Below, piece after piece: positions 25,264-34,138 of a stretch of DNA of 64,000 nt. Origin of the DNA: Granulosicoccus sp947495035 (lineage in GTDB: Bacteria; Pseudomonadota; Gammaproteobacteria; Granulosicoccales; Granulosicoccaceae). The translations under genes were made by a program, and so were the position numbers. The notes under the pieces were generated by a model. That model made no database searches. It was not told the origin of the DNA and worked only from the letters and a program-made list of their open reading frames with translations. The stretch lies in the NCBI RefSeq assembly GCF_050589605.1, contig NZ_JBNGOO010000007.1. The stretch is one strand, 5' to 3'. Numbering within the stretch: the first letter of the stretch is position 1; the number at the start of each line of letters is the position of its first letter.

Positions 25264-26285
25264 GACTGCTTCTGCCGCTTGAGCGTCAATACCACACCGC
25301 GTCGAGGCATGACTTCATCGAACAGTTGTGGCGCCCAGCATCCCTCTTCGAGGATCCTGTCATGCTCCAGACCGGAGAACAACAGGGCTTCCTTGACCCG
25401 ATTGGCTCGCCCCAGTGCCAGCAGACTGTTGCCATTGGAGATTCTGGTGTCGCCGTGGCTGCAACCGATGACTGACAGCACATCCGTATCCGGGTCCATT
25501 TCTGCCACGTATCGCTCGATGATGCTCTTGTTGACATCGCCGAGGCGAAGGGAATCGTTGGGGAATACCAGAATGCTCTGATCGACATCCTCATAGCCTG
25601 CAAACAACTCACGATAGTTGGATGCCATGGTTTCGTAGATGTTCTGCTTGATCACCCGAGGTTCTTCACGATTGAACCAGTCCAGCGCACCGGTTTCCGG
25701 TGGCGCCAGCACATCATCGATGCCCGGCCCGTCATAGGGCTTGAACGCAACCGCACTGTACTCGCTGTCCGGCACGTCGAAGATATCGTCGTCCAGGTTG
25801 ATCGCCCTCTCGCGGGTGCCACGAATGATCTGCTCACTTGTCGGCACTGTCTTGTCGGCCACTACATCGTATTGCCGCTCTACCGACAGTTGCCCCACCG
25901 ACAGCACATACAGATCCTGCTCCCCTTCCTCGGAGTTGATCTGTCTGATTTCCGGCGTGACCCGGTTGAGACCCTCATGGCCAGCGACTCGCTCGACCTT
26001 GTAGCCTCGTTCGCGCAGTTCGCTTTCAATCTGACGTTCGAAGCGGGAGCGCGGAGGCGCCACCTGGACGGTCGCCATCAGTGGATTCAGATGTGGAAAC
26101 TGTGCCAGAGAATTGACGAGGTTTTCCGCGATGAGGTCATAGTCGGGTCGTGGCTCCTTGTCCCAGGGGGCATTCAGCCCCAACGTACTGCAAGCCGTCA
26201 GTCCAGGCAGCAGGAATGACAACAGAAGGATTTTCCGAATTCGGGCATTCACCATTGCAGAAGACTTGAATCTGACCATCGTCAC
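25260..26285 (-). CDS. Outer-membrane lipoprotein with C-terminal OmpA-like domain
   Basis: A 341-residue protein with lipobox LPGLTACS (Cys ~32). The N-terminal globular part (ENLVNSLAQFPHLNPLMATV, FERQIESELRERGYKVERV) is unrecognised. The C-terminal ~110 residues look like an OmpA-type peptidoglycan-binding fold: VIGCSHGDTRISNGNSLLAL, GRANRVKEAL and a final RRGVVLTL strand. I take the GTG at 26285, which has GAGAGAA upstream; the ATGs at 26279 and 26255 are alternatives. First gene of an operon with the N0-N1-like and GspC/PilP-like proteins, so it may anchor that complex to the outer membrane and cell wall. Confidence 0.65.
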   Translation of the reverse strand: MTMVRFKSSAMVNARIRKILLLSFLLPGLTACSTLGLNAPWDKEPRPDYDLIAENLVNSLAQFPHLNPLMATVQVAPPRSRFERQIESELRERGYKVERVAGHEGLNRVTPEIRQINSEEGEQDLYVLSVGQLSVERQYDVVADKTVPTSEQIIRGTRERAINLDDDIFDVPDSEYSAVAFKPYDGPGIDDVLAPPETGALDWFNREEPRVIKQNIYETMASNYRELFAGYEDVDQSILVFPNDSLRLGDVNKSIIERYVAEMDPDTDVLSVIGCSHGDTRISNGNSLLALGRANRVKEALLFSGLEHDRILEEGCWAPQLFDEVMPRRGVVLTLKRQKQS

Positions 26286-26597
26286 TGGGTTCTCTCATTG
26301 GTTTTCCGGCTTGTAAGTGGCAACTTGCCGGCAATCAACTAGCCTGCCTGGTGACAGGGCTGCACCCTCAACAATAGCCGTTTAGATCAGCAAACGGCAC
26401 CGCTTAAAGCCATGACAGAGGATGTCATGCCAAAACTTAACGGTTTTGTAATTGACTTTGACGTAAGACGTCAGAATAACGTCATCAATCCCGAAAAGAC
26501 TGATGACACGCCAATGCCGACATGTTCTTGACGAATTCGTTTATCGTGACGATGAGCGATCGACATTCCTGAATTCGCACTTCGCAATCACGCAAAC
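26286..26597. promoter_or_regulatory. Divergent regulatory region with two palindromes
   Basis: About 310 bp between the lipoprotein operon (minus) and the zinc protease gene (plus). It contains CATGACA-gagga-TGTCATG (26411-26429) and TGACGT-aag-ACGTCA (26459-26473), followed by a further ACGTCA at 26479-26484. Such spaced palindromes are typical of dimeric regulator sites. Which of the two flanking promoters they control cannot be told. Confidence 0.5.
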
Positions 26598-27287
26598 ATG
26601 GCCGTTCTATTACTGCTCCTGCTCATCGCCACGCTCATCGTCGGACCGCAACTCTGGATACGATGGATCTTTCTGCGTTATTCCGCCGAACTGCCCGATA
26701 TCCCCGGCACCGGTGCGGAACTGGCTCGACATCTGTTGCAACGCTTTGAGATTCAAGGCGTGGTTGTCGAGGAGACCGATCCGCAGCGCGATCACTTTGA
26801 TGCCTCAACGCCTGCCATCAGGCTCTCGCCCAGGAACTATCACGATCGATCGCTGACGGCCATCGCTGTGGCCACCCATGAACTCGGACACGCCATACAG
26901 TGGCACAGAAAGGAAGCCGTATTCCGTCTGCGCCAGCGCTATATCCCTCTGGCCCTGAAATTCCAGCGCGCCGGAATTCTGATGCTGTCCCTCTCCCCGG
27001 TCTTCGGCCTGCTGACGCGCAGTCCGACCGGCGTACTCCTGCCCGTGGTCGGTGGCGTACTGGCGGCATTGTGTGGGGCGGCCACCTATCTGATCGTGCT
27101 TCCGGAAGAATGGGATGCCAGTTTCAACAAGGCCATGCCGATACTGGTTGACGGCGACTACATCGGCGAACAACAGCATCATGCCGTGAAGTCCATCCTC
27201 CGAGCGGCGGCCCTGACCTATGCTGCAGGTGCCCTCGCCTCTTTATTGCAAGTCTGGCGCTGGCTGCCATTATTGTTGCGTCGCTGA
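26598..27287 (+). CDS. YugP-type membrane zinc metallopeptidase
   Basis: A 229-residue membrane protein with an N-terminal helix, the zinc-binding motif ATHELGHAIQ near residue 94 (HExxH-like HELGH), two internal hydrophobic segments (AGILMLSLSPVFGLL and GVLLPVVGGVLAALCGAATYLIVL) and LPEEWDASFNKAM, a hallmark of the YugP/neutral zinc metallopeptidase family (PF04298). The substrate is unknown. It is divergent from the lipoprotein operon and 96 bp before the convergent subtilase gene. Confidence 0.88.
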   Translation: MAVLLLLLLIATLIVGPQLWIRWIFLRYSAELPDIPGTGAELARHLLQRFEIQGVVVEETDPQRDHFDASTPAIRLSPRNYHDRSLTAIAVATHELGHAIQWHRKEAVFRLRQRYIPLALKFQRAGILMLSLSPVFGLLTRSPTGVLLPVVGGVLAALCGAATYLIVLPEEWDASFNKAMPILVDGDYIGEQQHHAVKSILRAAALTYAAGALASLLQVWRWLPLLLRR

Positions 27288-27382
27288 ACGGCAGCGTCCT
27301 GTCGACACTCCTGATCGCCAGTCTCGCACGGATACCAGCAGTCAGACAGTCCGGGCTTCATGCAATTGAGTTCGGACTCACA

Positions 27383-28573
27383 TCAGAGCAATGGCGCCTG
27401 CACCATACCGGTTCCGACATCCTGGATGGCTGTGCCGGCAGCCAGGGATTCGGTCACACCACTGGCCACGACACGCGCCATCAGACGGGCACCATCAACA
27501 GCGGCATGACTGTCCAGCTGGCGCTGAGCCCACAGGGCCGCAATACCGGCCACATGCGGCGTTGCCATACTGGTTCCACTCTTCGAACCCAGGCCACCTC
27601 CGGGAATCGCACTCACGACATCCACGCCTGGTGCGGCGACATCCACCTGCTTGTTGGAGAATGAGGCTACCGCAAAGCCACCATCTCGCTCTTCCAACGC
27701 CGCAACCGAAACCACGCCTGTACCTGCTGCGGGGGGAGCCACGGCAATCTCATAGCTTGGTCGCCTGCTCTCATTACCCGCAGCTGCAACGACCAGACAT
27801 CCCTGGCCGAACTGACCCTGCGCTCGAATGAACGAAGACAGCTCCGTGAACATGTTGACATTCGCGCGATACGCTTCCAGTGCCATCGAGGTGGCCGGAC
27901 GCACATCCAGACCCGCCTCTTCCGTCAGATACTGCACGAAACCGGGAAAATCGATTCCCAGAGACATCGAGATGACATGTGCCCCTTCGTTCACGGCCCA
28001 TTGCATGGCCTGGGCTATGGTTCCGGAGGAGTTACCACCCTCACCGAGCACCTTGCCGATCAGTGCCCGCTGCACACCGGGAGCCACCCCGATCCGAAGC
28101 CCATCAATGCTACGCCCGAACACCGTACCGGCGCAGTGAGTGCCGTGTCCGTTGGTATCGTCAGGCCCTTCACTGGTGAAATTCCGGTGTACCAGATCCA
28201 CACCCTGAAACGCCGGATGATCGGGATCGATACCGGTGTCGAGCACGGCCACGGTCACGCCCGAGCCATCGAAAGGCGACTGCGAAGCCGCCGTGGCCTC
28301 CACACCCCAGGTCAACGGCACGCGATGATCCGTGCTGATGTCATCCTCGGAAGCCACCGGCTGAATCAGGGTCATCGGCATCAAGGGAGCGATGGCACGA
28401 GTGCTTGGGTCACGCCGTAGGTCATCGATATCCGAGGCCGTCAGCGCGGTTTCCTCCACCTCCAGCTGCACCGGGTCGTCGGTCATCAATTCCGCACCTC
28501 TGACCCTGATATTGTCCAGGGTCGGAACAATCCGATGTCTGGAGCGGATCACGACATACTCTTCAAGGTTCAT
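27383..28573 (-). CDS. S8 subtilisin-family serine protease, no export signal
   Basis: A 396-residue subtilase. The catalytic triad is Asp112 (AVLDTGID), His143 (GHGTHCAG) and Ser334 (SGTSMATPHVAG), with oxyanion Asn266 (AAAGNES). An N-terminal ~85-residue stretch (ending before DHRVPLTWGVEA) may be an inhibitory propeptide. No signal peptide or transmembrane helix is present, so it is probably cytoplasmic or leaves by another route. A long insertion around residues 205-250 separates the catalytic His and the oxyanion Asn. It is monocistronic or loosely linked to the nicotinamidase gene upstream (209 bp). Confidence 0.92.
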   Translation of the reverse strand: MNLEEYVVIRSRHRIVPTLDNIRVRGAELMTDDPVQLEVEETALTASDIDDLRRDPSTRAIAPLMPMTLIQPVASEDDISTDHRVPLTWGVEATAASQSPFDGSGVTVAVLDTGIDPDHPAFQGVDLVHRNFTSEGPDDTNGHGTHCAGTVFGRSIDGLRIGVAPGVQRALIGKVLGEGGNSSGTIAQAMQWAVNEGAHVISMSLGIDFPGFVQYLTEEAGLDVRPATSMALEAYRANVNMFTELSSFIRAQGQFGQGCLVVAAAGNESRRPSYEIAVAPPAAGTGVVSVAALEERDGGFAVASFSNKQVDVAAPGVDVVSAIPGGGLGSKSGTSMATPHVAGIAALWAQRQLDSHAAVDGARLMARVVASGVTESLAAGTAIQDVGTGMVQAPLL

Positions 28574-28782
28574 GCTTGGCCTCCATGGACACAGAACGCG
28601 TCACGTCGATTCCAGAGAACAGCGGGAACGTGCCTGCACACGCCCCGCTGCAGCATCCTGAAGTGTCTCTTCATTGGCCGGAAAATGCACTCAGTCTTTG
28701 GTATGAGGCTCATACCGGACAGGCAAGCCCCGCCATGCGCACGGTGGTATCACCGTACACCTTCATGCCTGGCAGACCGTGG

Positions 28783-29535
28783 TCAGACGATATCGGAGGA
28801 ACGAATGCGTGCCACACCTGCATCAGTCATGGCTTTCCAGGCCGCCGCGACCGAACCATCGAGATCGATTCCCCGACACGCATCCTCCACCACGGACACG
28901 CTCAGACCGGCGGCCGCAGCATCCTGTGCAGACCAGCTGACGCAGAAGTCCGTAGCCAGGCCGCAGACATAGACCTTGCTCAGACCCCGCTCCTGCAGAT
29001 AGCCGGTGAGGCCTGTTTTCGTGCTGCCATCGGCCTCCACGAAGGTCGAATAGCTGTCCACCTCGCTGTGATAGCCCTTGCGAATGATCAACTGTGCATG
29101 CGGAATGTCCAGTCCGTCGGCCAACTGTGCATCCGTGGAGCCCTGCACGCAATGATCCGGCCACAGTACCTGAGTGCCATAGGGCATCTCGATGGTCTCG
29201 AACGGCTGTTTTTCCTGATGGCTCGATGCAAACGAGGCATGGCCAGGCGTGTGCCAGTCCTGGGTAAAGACCACGTTGTCGAACTTGCGACCCAGCTCGT
29301 TGATGATCGGGATGACCTGATCACCGTCCGAAACCGGCAAGGTACCACCGGGCAGAAAACAGTTCTGCACGTCGATGACCAGCAGAACGGCGTCGGCACC
29401 GGGCTCGATGTTCGCCGCAGCCAGGTGACGCATGCCCAGCGGCAGGCTGGCCGCGGCAACCCCGGCCATCTGCAGGAATCGCCGCCGACTCTTCGCTACA
29501 GCAGGCCCTGCCTTCCCATCATTCATGAGTTTCAT
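28783..29535 (-). CDS. Tat-exported nicotinamidase/isochorismatase-family hydrolase
   Basis: A 250-residue protein. A twin-arginine signal, SRRRFLQMAGVAAA (Arg18-Arg19), precedes a complete PncA-type domain: catalytic Asp55 (VIDVQNCF), Lys153 (IRKGYH) and Cys198 (LATDFCVSW), with metal ligands in DWHTPGH. The family converts nicotinamide to nicotinate and ammonia. PncA is normally cytoplasmic; here the Tat signal implies a folded, metal-loaded periplasmic enzyme. The ATG at 29535 (GGATGG upstream) gives a natural Tat n-region; the frame opens further upstream to 29583. The octanucleotide repeat lies 230 bp upstream. Confidence 0.87.
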   Translation of the reverse strand: MKLMNDGKAGPAVAKSRRRFLQMAGVAAASLPLGMRHLAAANIEPGADAVLLVIDVQNCFLPGGTLPVSDGDQVIPIINELGRKFDNVVFTQDWHTPGHASFASSHQEKQPFETIEMPYGTQVLWPDHCVQGSTDAQLADGLDIPHAQLIIRKGYHSEVDSYSTFVEADGSTKTGLTGYLQERGLSKVYVCGLATDFCVSWSAQDAAAAGLSVSVVEDACRGIDLDGSVAAAWKAMTDAGVARIRSSDIV

Positions 29536-29953
29536 TTCACCATCCGGTATCGGTTGAGTAGACCGTTCAAACCGTATACGCATTTTCGCGCAGACTCAAC
29601 CGCGACTTCATGTGAAATCGCCTGATGCCAAACGACTTGCAATGCAAGGTGTCCGGCAATACCGACCCTCTGGCAGACGGGTCTCGGCACCGCGCACCAT
29701 CCTTGTGCAATCGCGGTGGCGAAGAAACATGCCGGCAGTGATTCAGATACCCAGCCACGCAGAAACTCGGTAACTCGGTAACTCGGTAACTCGGTAACTC
29801 GGTAACTCAGTAACTCAGTAACTCAGTAACTCAGCTCACCACTCAAGGGTCAGACATGCATTTCACGCGATCACACAACACCACAGCACTTGTTGCAGTG
29901 ATCGATCAGGAATTGGCCTTACCGATGACGACGAGTTCGAGTTGCAGCGAAAG
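29536..29953. other. Intergenic region with octanucleotide repeat
   Basis: About 420 bp between the start of the nicotinamidase gene and the stop of the GlyGly-CTERM-like gene, both minus strand. Besides the octamer array at 29764-29834 nothing recognisable is seen. The nicotinamidase promoter must lie here, possibly next to the array. Confidence 0.5.
29764..29834. repeat. Octanucleotide tandem repeat AACTCGGT/AACTCAGT
   Basis: Five perfect AACTCGGT units, three AACTCAGT units and a partial one follow head to tail. The unit length is not a multiple of three and the array is intergenic. The block switch from GGT to AGT suggests expansion of two variants by slippage. Confidence 0.97.
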
Positions 29954-31462
29954 CTAGCCGGCCCGGAGGCGATTCAGTCGAGCCTTGCCGGCAAAGACAG
30001 CACTCAATGCCAACAGTAGCAGCCAGGACAGCGCACCACTCTTGCTGGTGCTGCCACCCTCAGACTCGACGTCAGGCTTGGCTTCGGCTTCAGGCTCCAC
30101 TTCAGGCTCAGGTTCCGGGGTCACCTCTGGCGTTTCCTCCTCAACCACCGGTGGCTCCTCCGGCGCATTCTGCGCATCGATGTTCGCTTGCCAGTTGCTG
30201 CAGAAGCTCTCGTTGCCGGACAGCATGAGCCTCGGTGCCAATTCGGAGGCCACTTCGGCATACACTTGCAGCGGATCACTTTCCGCATCGCTGCTGATGA
30301 TGACGGTGATCTCATCGGCGGTCAGCAAGTCGGCTGGTATGACTGACTGGTGCCTCGTCTCGGCATTCCAACCACCACTGGCCTGGCTCAATGCCACCAT
30401 GATTTCCGGCTGCTGGCCTTCTTCCCCGGCACCCTCCTGCCAGTCAGCATGTGATCCCAGCGCATGATGAATGCTACCGTTCGACGCCTGATCTCCGGTC
30501 GTGTACTCGATCACGGCGCTGCTGGCCTGCGGCACGAGCGACAGATCAAATTTCATCAGAATGGAGGAATCGGAGTCATTGACGCTCAGATACTCCCCGG
30601 CGGTATAGTCGCTGCCGGAATCTGTCGGGTCCACTGACACCACGGCACTTGCCGGCAAGGCCAGGCGATTGTCCACACATTGATTGCTCTCGTTCTCCAT
30701 CCATGAAGGATCGGCGACGAACAGATTCTCCCGCACCACAGGAACCTCTGGCTCCGGCTCGGGATCCGGTGTTTCCGGTTCGGGTTCCGGCTCTTCGGGC
30801 CCACCGACCTCATCCGGATCGACAACCGTGCCATCGCCCTGAACGACGCTTGACGGCTTCCAGCGGTTACCGGCACTTTCGCTGAAATTGACATCGTCGT
30901 AACGATACAGGACCACTCTGTCGATCGCGTGCCCGATGGAGCGACCCGAGATCTCCATGGTGTGATCACCCTCTGAAAAGTACTGACGGATCGGTACACT
31001 CACATGATCAACGGTTCGTGTGGCCCAGGCCCATCGGCCCAAGGTATTGGTAAAGGCCTTTGTCCACCCGTCCAGAGCCTCTTCCTCGGGAACATCCTGG
31101 CCGGTGGCCAGACGCATCCAGGAATCATTGGCTTCGGTATTGCTGTCACCTTCGGCTATCTGGCTGCGCCAGCGGATTTCATAGTTGCCGGCTGTCTGTA
31201 TGCGAAAGTGATAGGTGATGTTACCTTTACCGGCCGACGAGGACGCAAAGGAGTTCGGTCCTGACCACTCGAAGTATCCGGTACCCAGGTGGCCCTCCAG
31301 ATCGGTCTTCAGCACCCACCCGTCGACGGGCTCAGCATCCTCGACCTCGAACACGACTACCCCGTCTTCTTCGAGATACGTATGGTTCGGGTCTGCACTG
31401 GCAGCTCCGGCGACAGTGCCGCAAAGCATCAGTGTTAAAGCCTTGGCAGATCGGTAATGCAT
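29954..31462 (-). CDS. Secreted protein with GlyGly-CTERM-like sorting tail
   Basis: A 502-residue protein with a signal peptide (LTLMLCGTVAGAASA). A carbohydrate-binding-module-like N-terminal domain (residues ~30-200: GNITYHFRIQTAGNYEIRW, SVPIRQYFSEGDHTMEI) is followed by a Pro/Glu linker, a second beta domain (~245-425) and another Pro/Glu linker. The C-terminus is GGSTSKSG, a hydrophobic helix LSWLLLLALSAVF and a basic KARLNRLR end, which is the layout of GlyGly-CTERM signals cut by rhombosortase. Exported probably by type II secretion and anchored or released after cleavage. Function of the globular domains is unknown. Confidence 0.72.
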   Translation of the reverse strand: MHYRSAKALTLMLCGTVAGAASADPNHTYLEEDGVVVFEVEDAEPVDGWVLKTDLEGHLGTGYFEWSGPNSFASSSAGKGNITYHFRIQTAGNYEIRWRSQIAEGDSNTEANDSWMRLATGQDVPEEEALDGWTKAFTNTLGRWAWATRTVDHVSVPIRQYFSEGDHTMEISGRSIGHAIDRVVLYRYDDVNFSESAGNRWKPSSVVQGDGTVVDPDEVGGPEEPEPEPETPDPEPEPEVPVVRENLFVADPSWMENESNQCVDNRLALPASAVVSVDPTDSGSDYTAGEYLSVNDSDSSILMKFDLSLVPQASSAVIEYTTGDQASNGSIHHALGSHADWQEGAGEEGQQPEIMVALSQASGGWNAETRHQSVIPADLLTADEITVIISSDAESDPLQVYAEVASELAPRLMLSGNESFCSNWQANIDAQNAPEEPPVVEEETPEVTPEPEPEVEPEAEAKPDVESEGGSTSKSGALSWLLLLALSAVFAGKARLNRLRAG

Positions 31463-31709
31463 TCTCGGGTTCCATGTGTGAAGCTGGAGGACTCTTCAGG
31501 ACTTAACGGCAGGTAACGGCGGTTTCCGTAGGTGCTCTGCATCACACCTCGACCATCAACGGTGAGATAACCCACTGGCTCAGGCCTTGTCATGCTCTGG
31601 CAACGGATGGTGGATCACGCCACCTCGTGCACAATGAGACCGATGGGAATGCAAATTGCACCGCTTTTCACGAATAGCGAGTCCATCCCATCCTTGTGGA
31701 ACGATAGTG

Positions 31710-33197
31710 ATGTCTGCAGTTGCCTCCGAGAACACTCAGCCAGGGTTCGACAACGCCGAGAACACGGGCTTCACGCTCGAATCGGCACTGGAGGCTCTGA
31801 AAGATGCTCGGCGGCTCGGCCTACCCGATGACACACCACTCGACTGGTGCAAACGTCTGGCGCCCGGCTGCACGAAAAACCCCGGCGCCCTGACAGCGCT
31901 GGTTCACTATTTTCTGCAGACCGGCGATGATGCCAATGCGGTGTACTTCACCAGGCTGATACTGCGCATCTTTCCCGCCAAGGGGGTCGGCTATCGTCTG
32001 TTCGGCGAGATCCTGAAAGCCCGGGGCGAGCAACACGACGCCAGCATCTGCATGCGTTATGCCTTGCCTCAGTCCATTGTCGATGAACATTTCAATGTGC
32101 CGGCCGAACGCAGAATCGACAGCCATGAGGCGGACAGTGCCGATATTCAGCGGGTCAGCGTGTTCGACGCCTCCCGCGTGGAACTGCAGCAACCCATCCG
32201 CGTCGAGTCCGCGGTAATCAGACAGTTCTCCGACAGTGTCTATCGCGCACGTGAGGCCTACACCGCCATCCTGCCGGACGGCAGACTCTGGTTTGACGGA
32301 TTCCTGACAGCGGTCTGGGACCGCCGGGATCGCCTGATCATGGATATCAGCAAGGGGAACGCCGAGTTGGTCGACAGTCGGCGCGAAACACACACGCCTG
32401 TACGGATCAACGGACGAGTGGCCCTGATCGGCAACCGCAACGCCAAGAACTACTATCACTGGATGAACGATGTCCTGCCATCGCTGGAACTGATTCGCCG
32501 AGCAGGCATCCCCCTGGACAGCATCGACCGCTTTGTCGTGAATCCGTTGACCTGCCAGTTCCAGCACGAGACGCTGGCACATTTCGGTATCGATGAAAGC
32601 CGCCTGCACACGATACGCGATGGCGAATTCATCGCGGCCGACGAACTGATCGTTCCCCGCTACGGCAGCAACTCGCTGGGAGCGTCTCAAGGCCGGTGGA
32701 ACCCCGACTTTCTGCGCAAGGAATTTGCTCCTGCTCAGCCACCGGCACAGACCCGAAAGCTCTACATCTCGCGTGGCACCAGTGGCTCACGCAGCGTACG
32801 AAACGAAACCGAACTGCAGGACGTACTGGCGCAGCGCGGCTTTGAAATCGTGTCCACCGATGGCATGAGCATCATCGAACAGGCCGCCCTGTTCAGTCAG
32901 GCCAGCGTGGTCATCGGGCCTCATGGTGCAGGCTTTTCCAACATCGCCTTCTGCGGCCCCGGGACCCGGATACTCGAGATGTTCAGCAGTCACTTCCAGC
33001 CCTGCTTCTGGTCGATTGCCTCAGCCTTGAACTTCACCTATGCCGCCCTGTACTGTGATGACTCGGAATATGCCGATGGCGTGCCACTGGAAACCAGCCT
33101 GCTGGAAAAACCGCGGGAACATCGCGAAGCCGGATTTCGGGTAAACCCGCAACAGCTGGCCGAGGCGCTCGACAAGCTGGACACCCACAGCGACTAG
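31710..33197 (+). CDS. GT61 (DUF563) family glycosyltransferase
   Basis: A 495-residue protein. The C-terminal ~300 residues hold the DUF563 landmarks: NAKNYYHWMNDVLPSLELI, RKLYISRG, ETELQDVLAQRGFEIV and the IGPHGAGFSNIAFC nucleotide-sugar-binding segment. The N-terminal ~130 residues are helical and resemble a TPR-like adaptor. It presumably transfers a sugar to a surface polysaccharide or protein. The ATG at 31710 was chosen; the frame is open to 31656. It is a stand-alone gene, convergent with radC. Confidence 0.8.
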   Translation: MSAVASENTQPGFDNAENTGFTLESALEALKDARRLGLPDDTPLDWCKRLAPGCTKNPGALTALVHYFLQTGDDANAVYFTRLILRIFPAKGVGYRLFGEILKARGEQHDASICMRYALPQSIVDEHFNVPAERRIDSHEADSADIQRVSVFDASRVELQQPIRVESAVIRQFSDSVYRAREAYTAILPDGRLWFDGFLTAVWDRRDRLIMDISKGNAELVDSRRETHTPVRINGRVALIGNRNAKNYYHWMNDVLPSLELIRRAGIPLDSIDRFVVNPLTCQFQHETLAHFGIDESRLHTIRDGEFIAADELIVPRYGSNSLGASQGRWNPDFLRKEFAPAQPPAQTRKLYISRGTSGSRSVRNETELQDVLAQRGFEIVSTDGMSIIEQAALFSQASVVIGPHGAGFSNIAFCGPGTRILEMFSSHFQPCFWSIASALNFTYAALYCDDSEYADGVPLETSLLEKPREHREAGFRVNPQQLAEALDKLDTHSD

Positions 33198-33317
33198 CGT
33201 CTCGGCAGGTCGCGTACTGCGATGCCTGCCTGCGACTGTCGACTGAATCAGGCAACAAGCACCGCGGAACGTTCCCTGGAGAAGCCGTTCAACACCCGGA
33301 GGAGTCCGGCTTCCCGC

Positions 33318-33992
33318 CTACATCAACCCCCGCTCCGCCAATGATGTCTGCACACCCTGACCGATGATCAGGTGATCCAGCACGCGCACATCGATCAGGG
33401 CCAGGGCATCCACCAGCTTGCGCGTCAGGCGTACATCGGTATCCGAGGGTTCGGCCACGCCGCTGGGATGGTTATGCGCAAAGATCACTGCGGCGGCATT
33501 GCTCGACAGACAACGCTTGACCACTTCCCGCGGATAGACGGCCGCGCTGTCTATGGTGCCGCGAAACAGCTCGCGGTATTCGATGACCCGGTGCCGGTTG
33601 TCGAGAAACAGCCCGCAGAACACCTCGTGACCCAACCCCGTCAGGTGCAACGACAGATACTGGCGAACGTGTTCCGGGGAGCTCAGTACATCGCCCTGCA
33701 TCGTGGTCTCGAACACATGTCGTCGGCTGATTTCCAGTGCAGCCTGCAGGACGCTGTAGCGAGCATCCCCCAGTCCGCGGGTCTGGCAGAAACAGTGTCG
33801 TTCCGCCATGAGCAGTGCGCTGAGCCCGCCGAAGCTCTGCAAGGCATCGCGGGCCACTTGCACGGCGGAGTGCCCGGCAGTACCTGTCTGAATGAATATG
33901 GCCAGCAGTTCGGCATCGCTCAGCGAACCGACACCATGGTGCAGCAGTTTCTCGCGCGGCCGCTCGGTTTGCGGCCAGTCCCTTATCGCCAT
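33318..33992 (-). CDS. radC: RadC-family JAB/MPN-domain protein
   Basis: A 224-residue RadC homologue with an N-terminal helix-hairpin-helix region (RPREKLLHHGVGSLSDAELL) and a C-terminal JAMM metalloprotease-like motif, HNHPSGVAEPSDTD. Its role remains unclear despite the DNA-repair label. The ATG at 33992 with AGGA upstream is preferred to the ATG at 34001. It is divergent from coaBC, the usual neighbour in gammaproteobacteria. Confidence 0.93.
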   Translation of the reverse strand: MAIRDWPQTERPREKLLHHGVGSLSDAELLAIFIQTGTAGHSAVQVARDALQSFGGLSALLMAERHCFCQTRGLGDARYSVLQAALEISRRHVFETTMQGDVLSSPEHVRQYLSLHLTGLGHEVFCGLFLDNRHRVIEYRELFRGTIDSAAVYPREVVKRCLSSNAAAVIFAHNHPSGVAEPSDTDVRLTRKLVDALALIDVRVLDHLIIGQGVQTSLAERGLM

Positions 33993-34138
33993 GATCAGCA
34001 TCCTTGTGATCGTTGAATTGTCGTTGCAGTAAATCACAAGCCGAGCAGTGGAACCATCGTCTCGGCCTGCCGATATGCTGTTCTGTGAAGCCCTCCACAC
34101 ACGTCGACGACACGTACAAACTGATACCATTGGCACCC

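Noticed and set aside
29764..29834. Possible CRISPR-like array
   Set aside because: The 8-bp units are directly abutting with no spacers.
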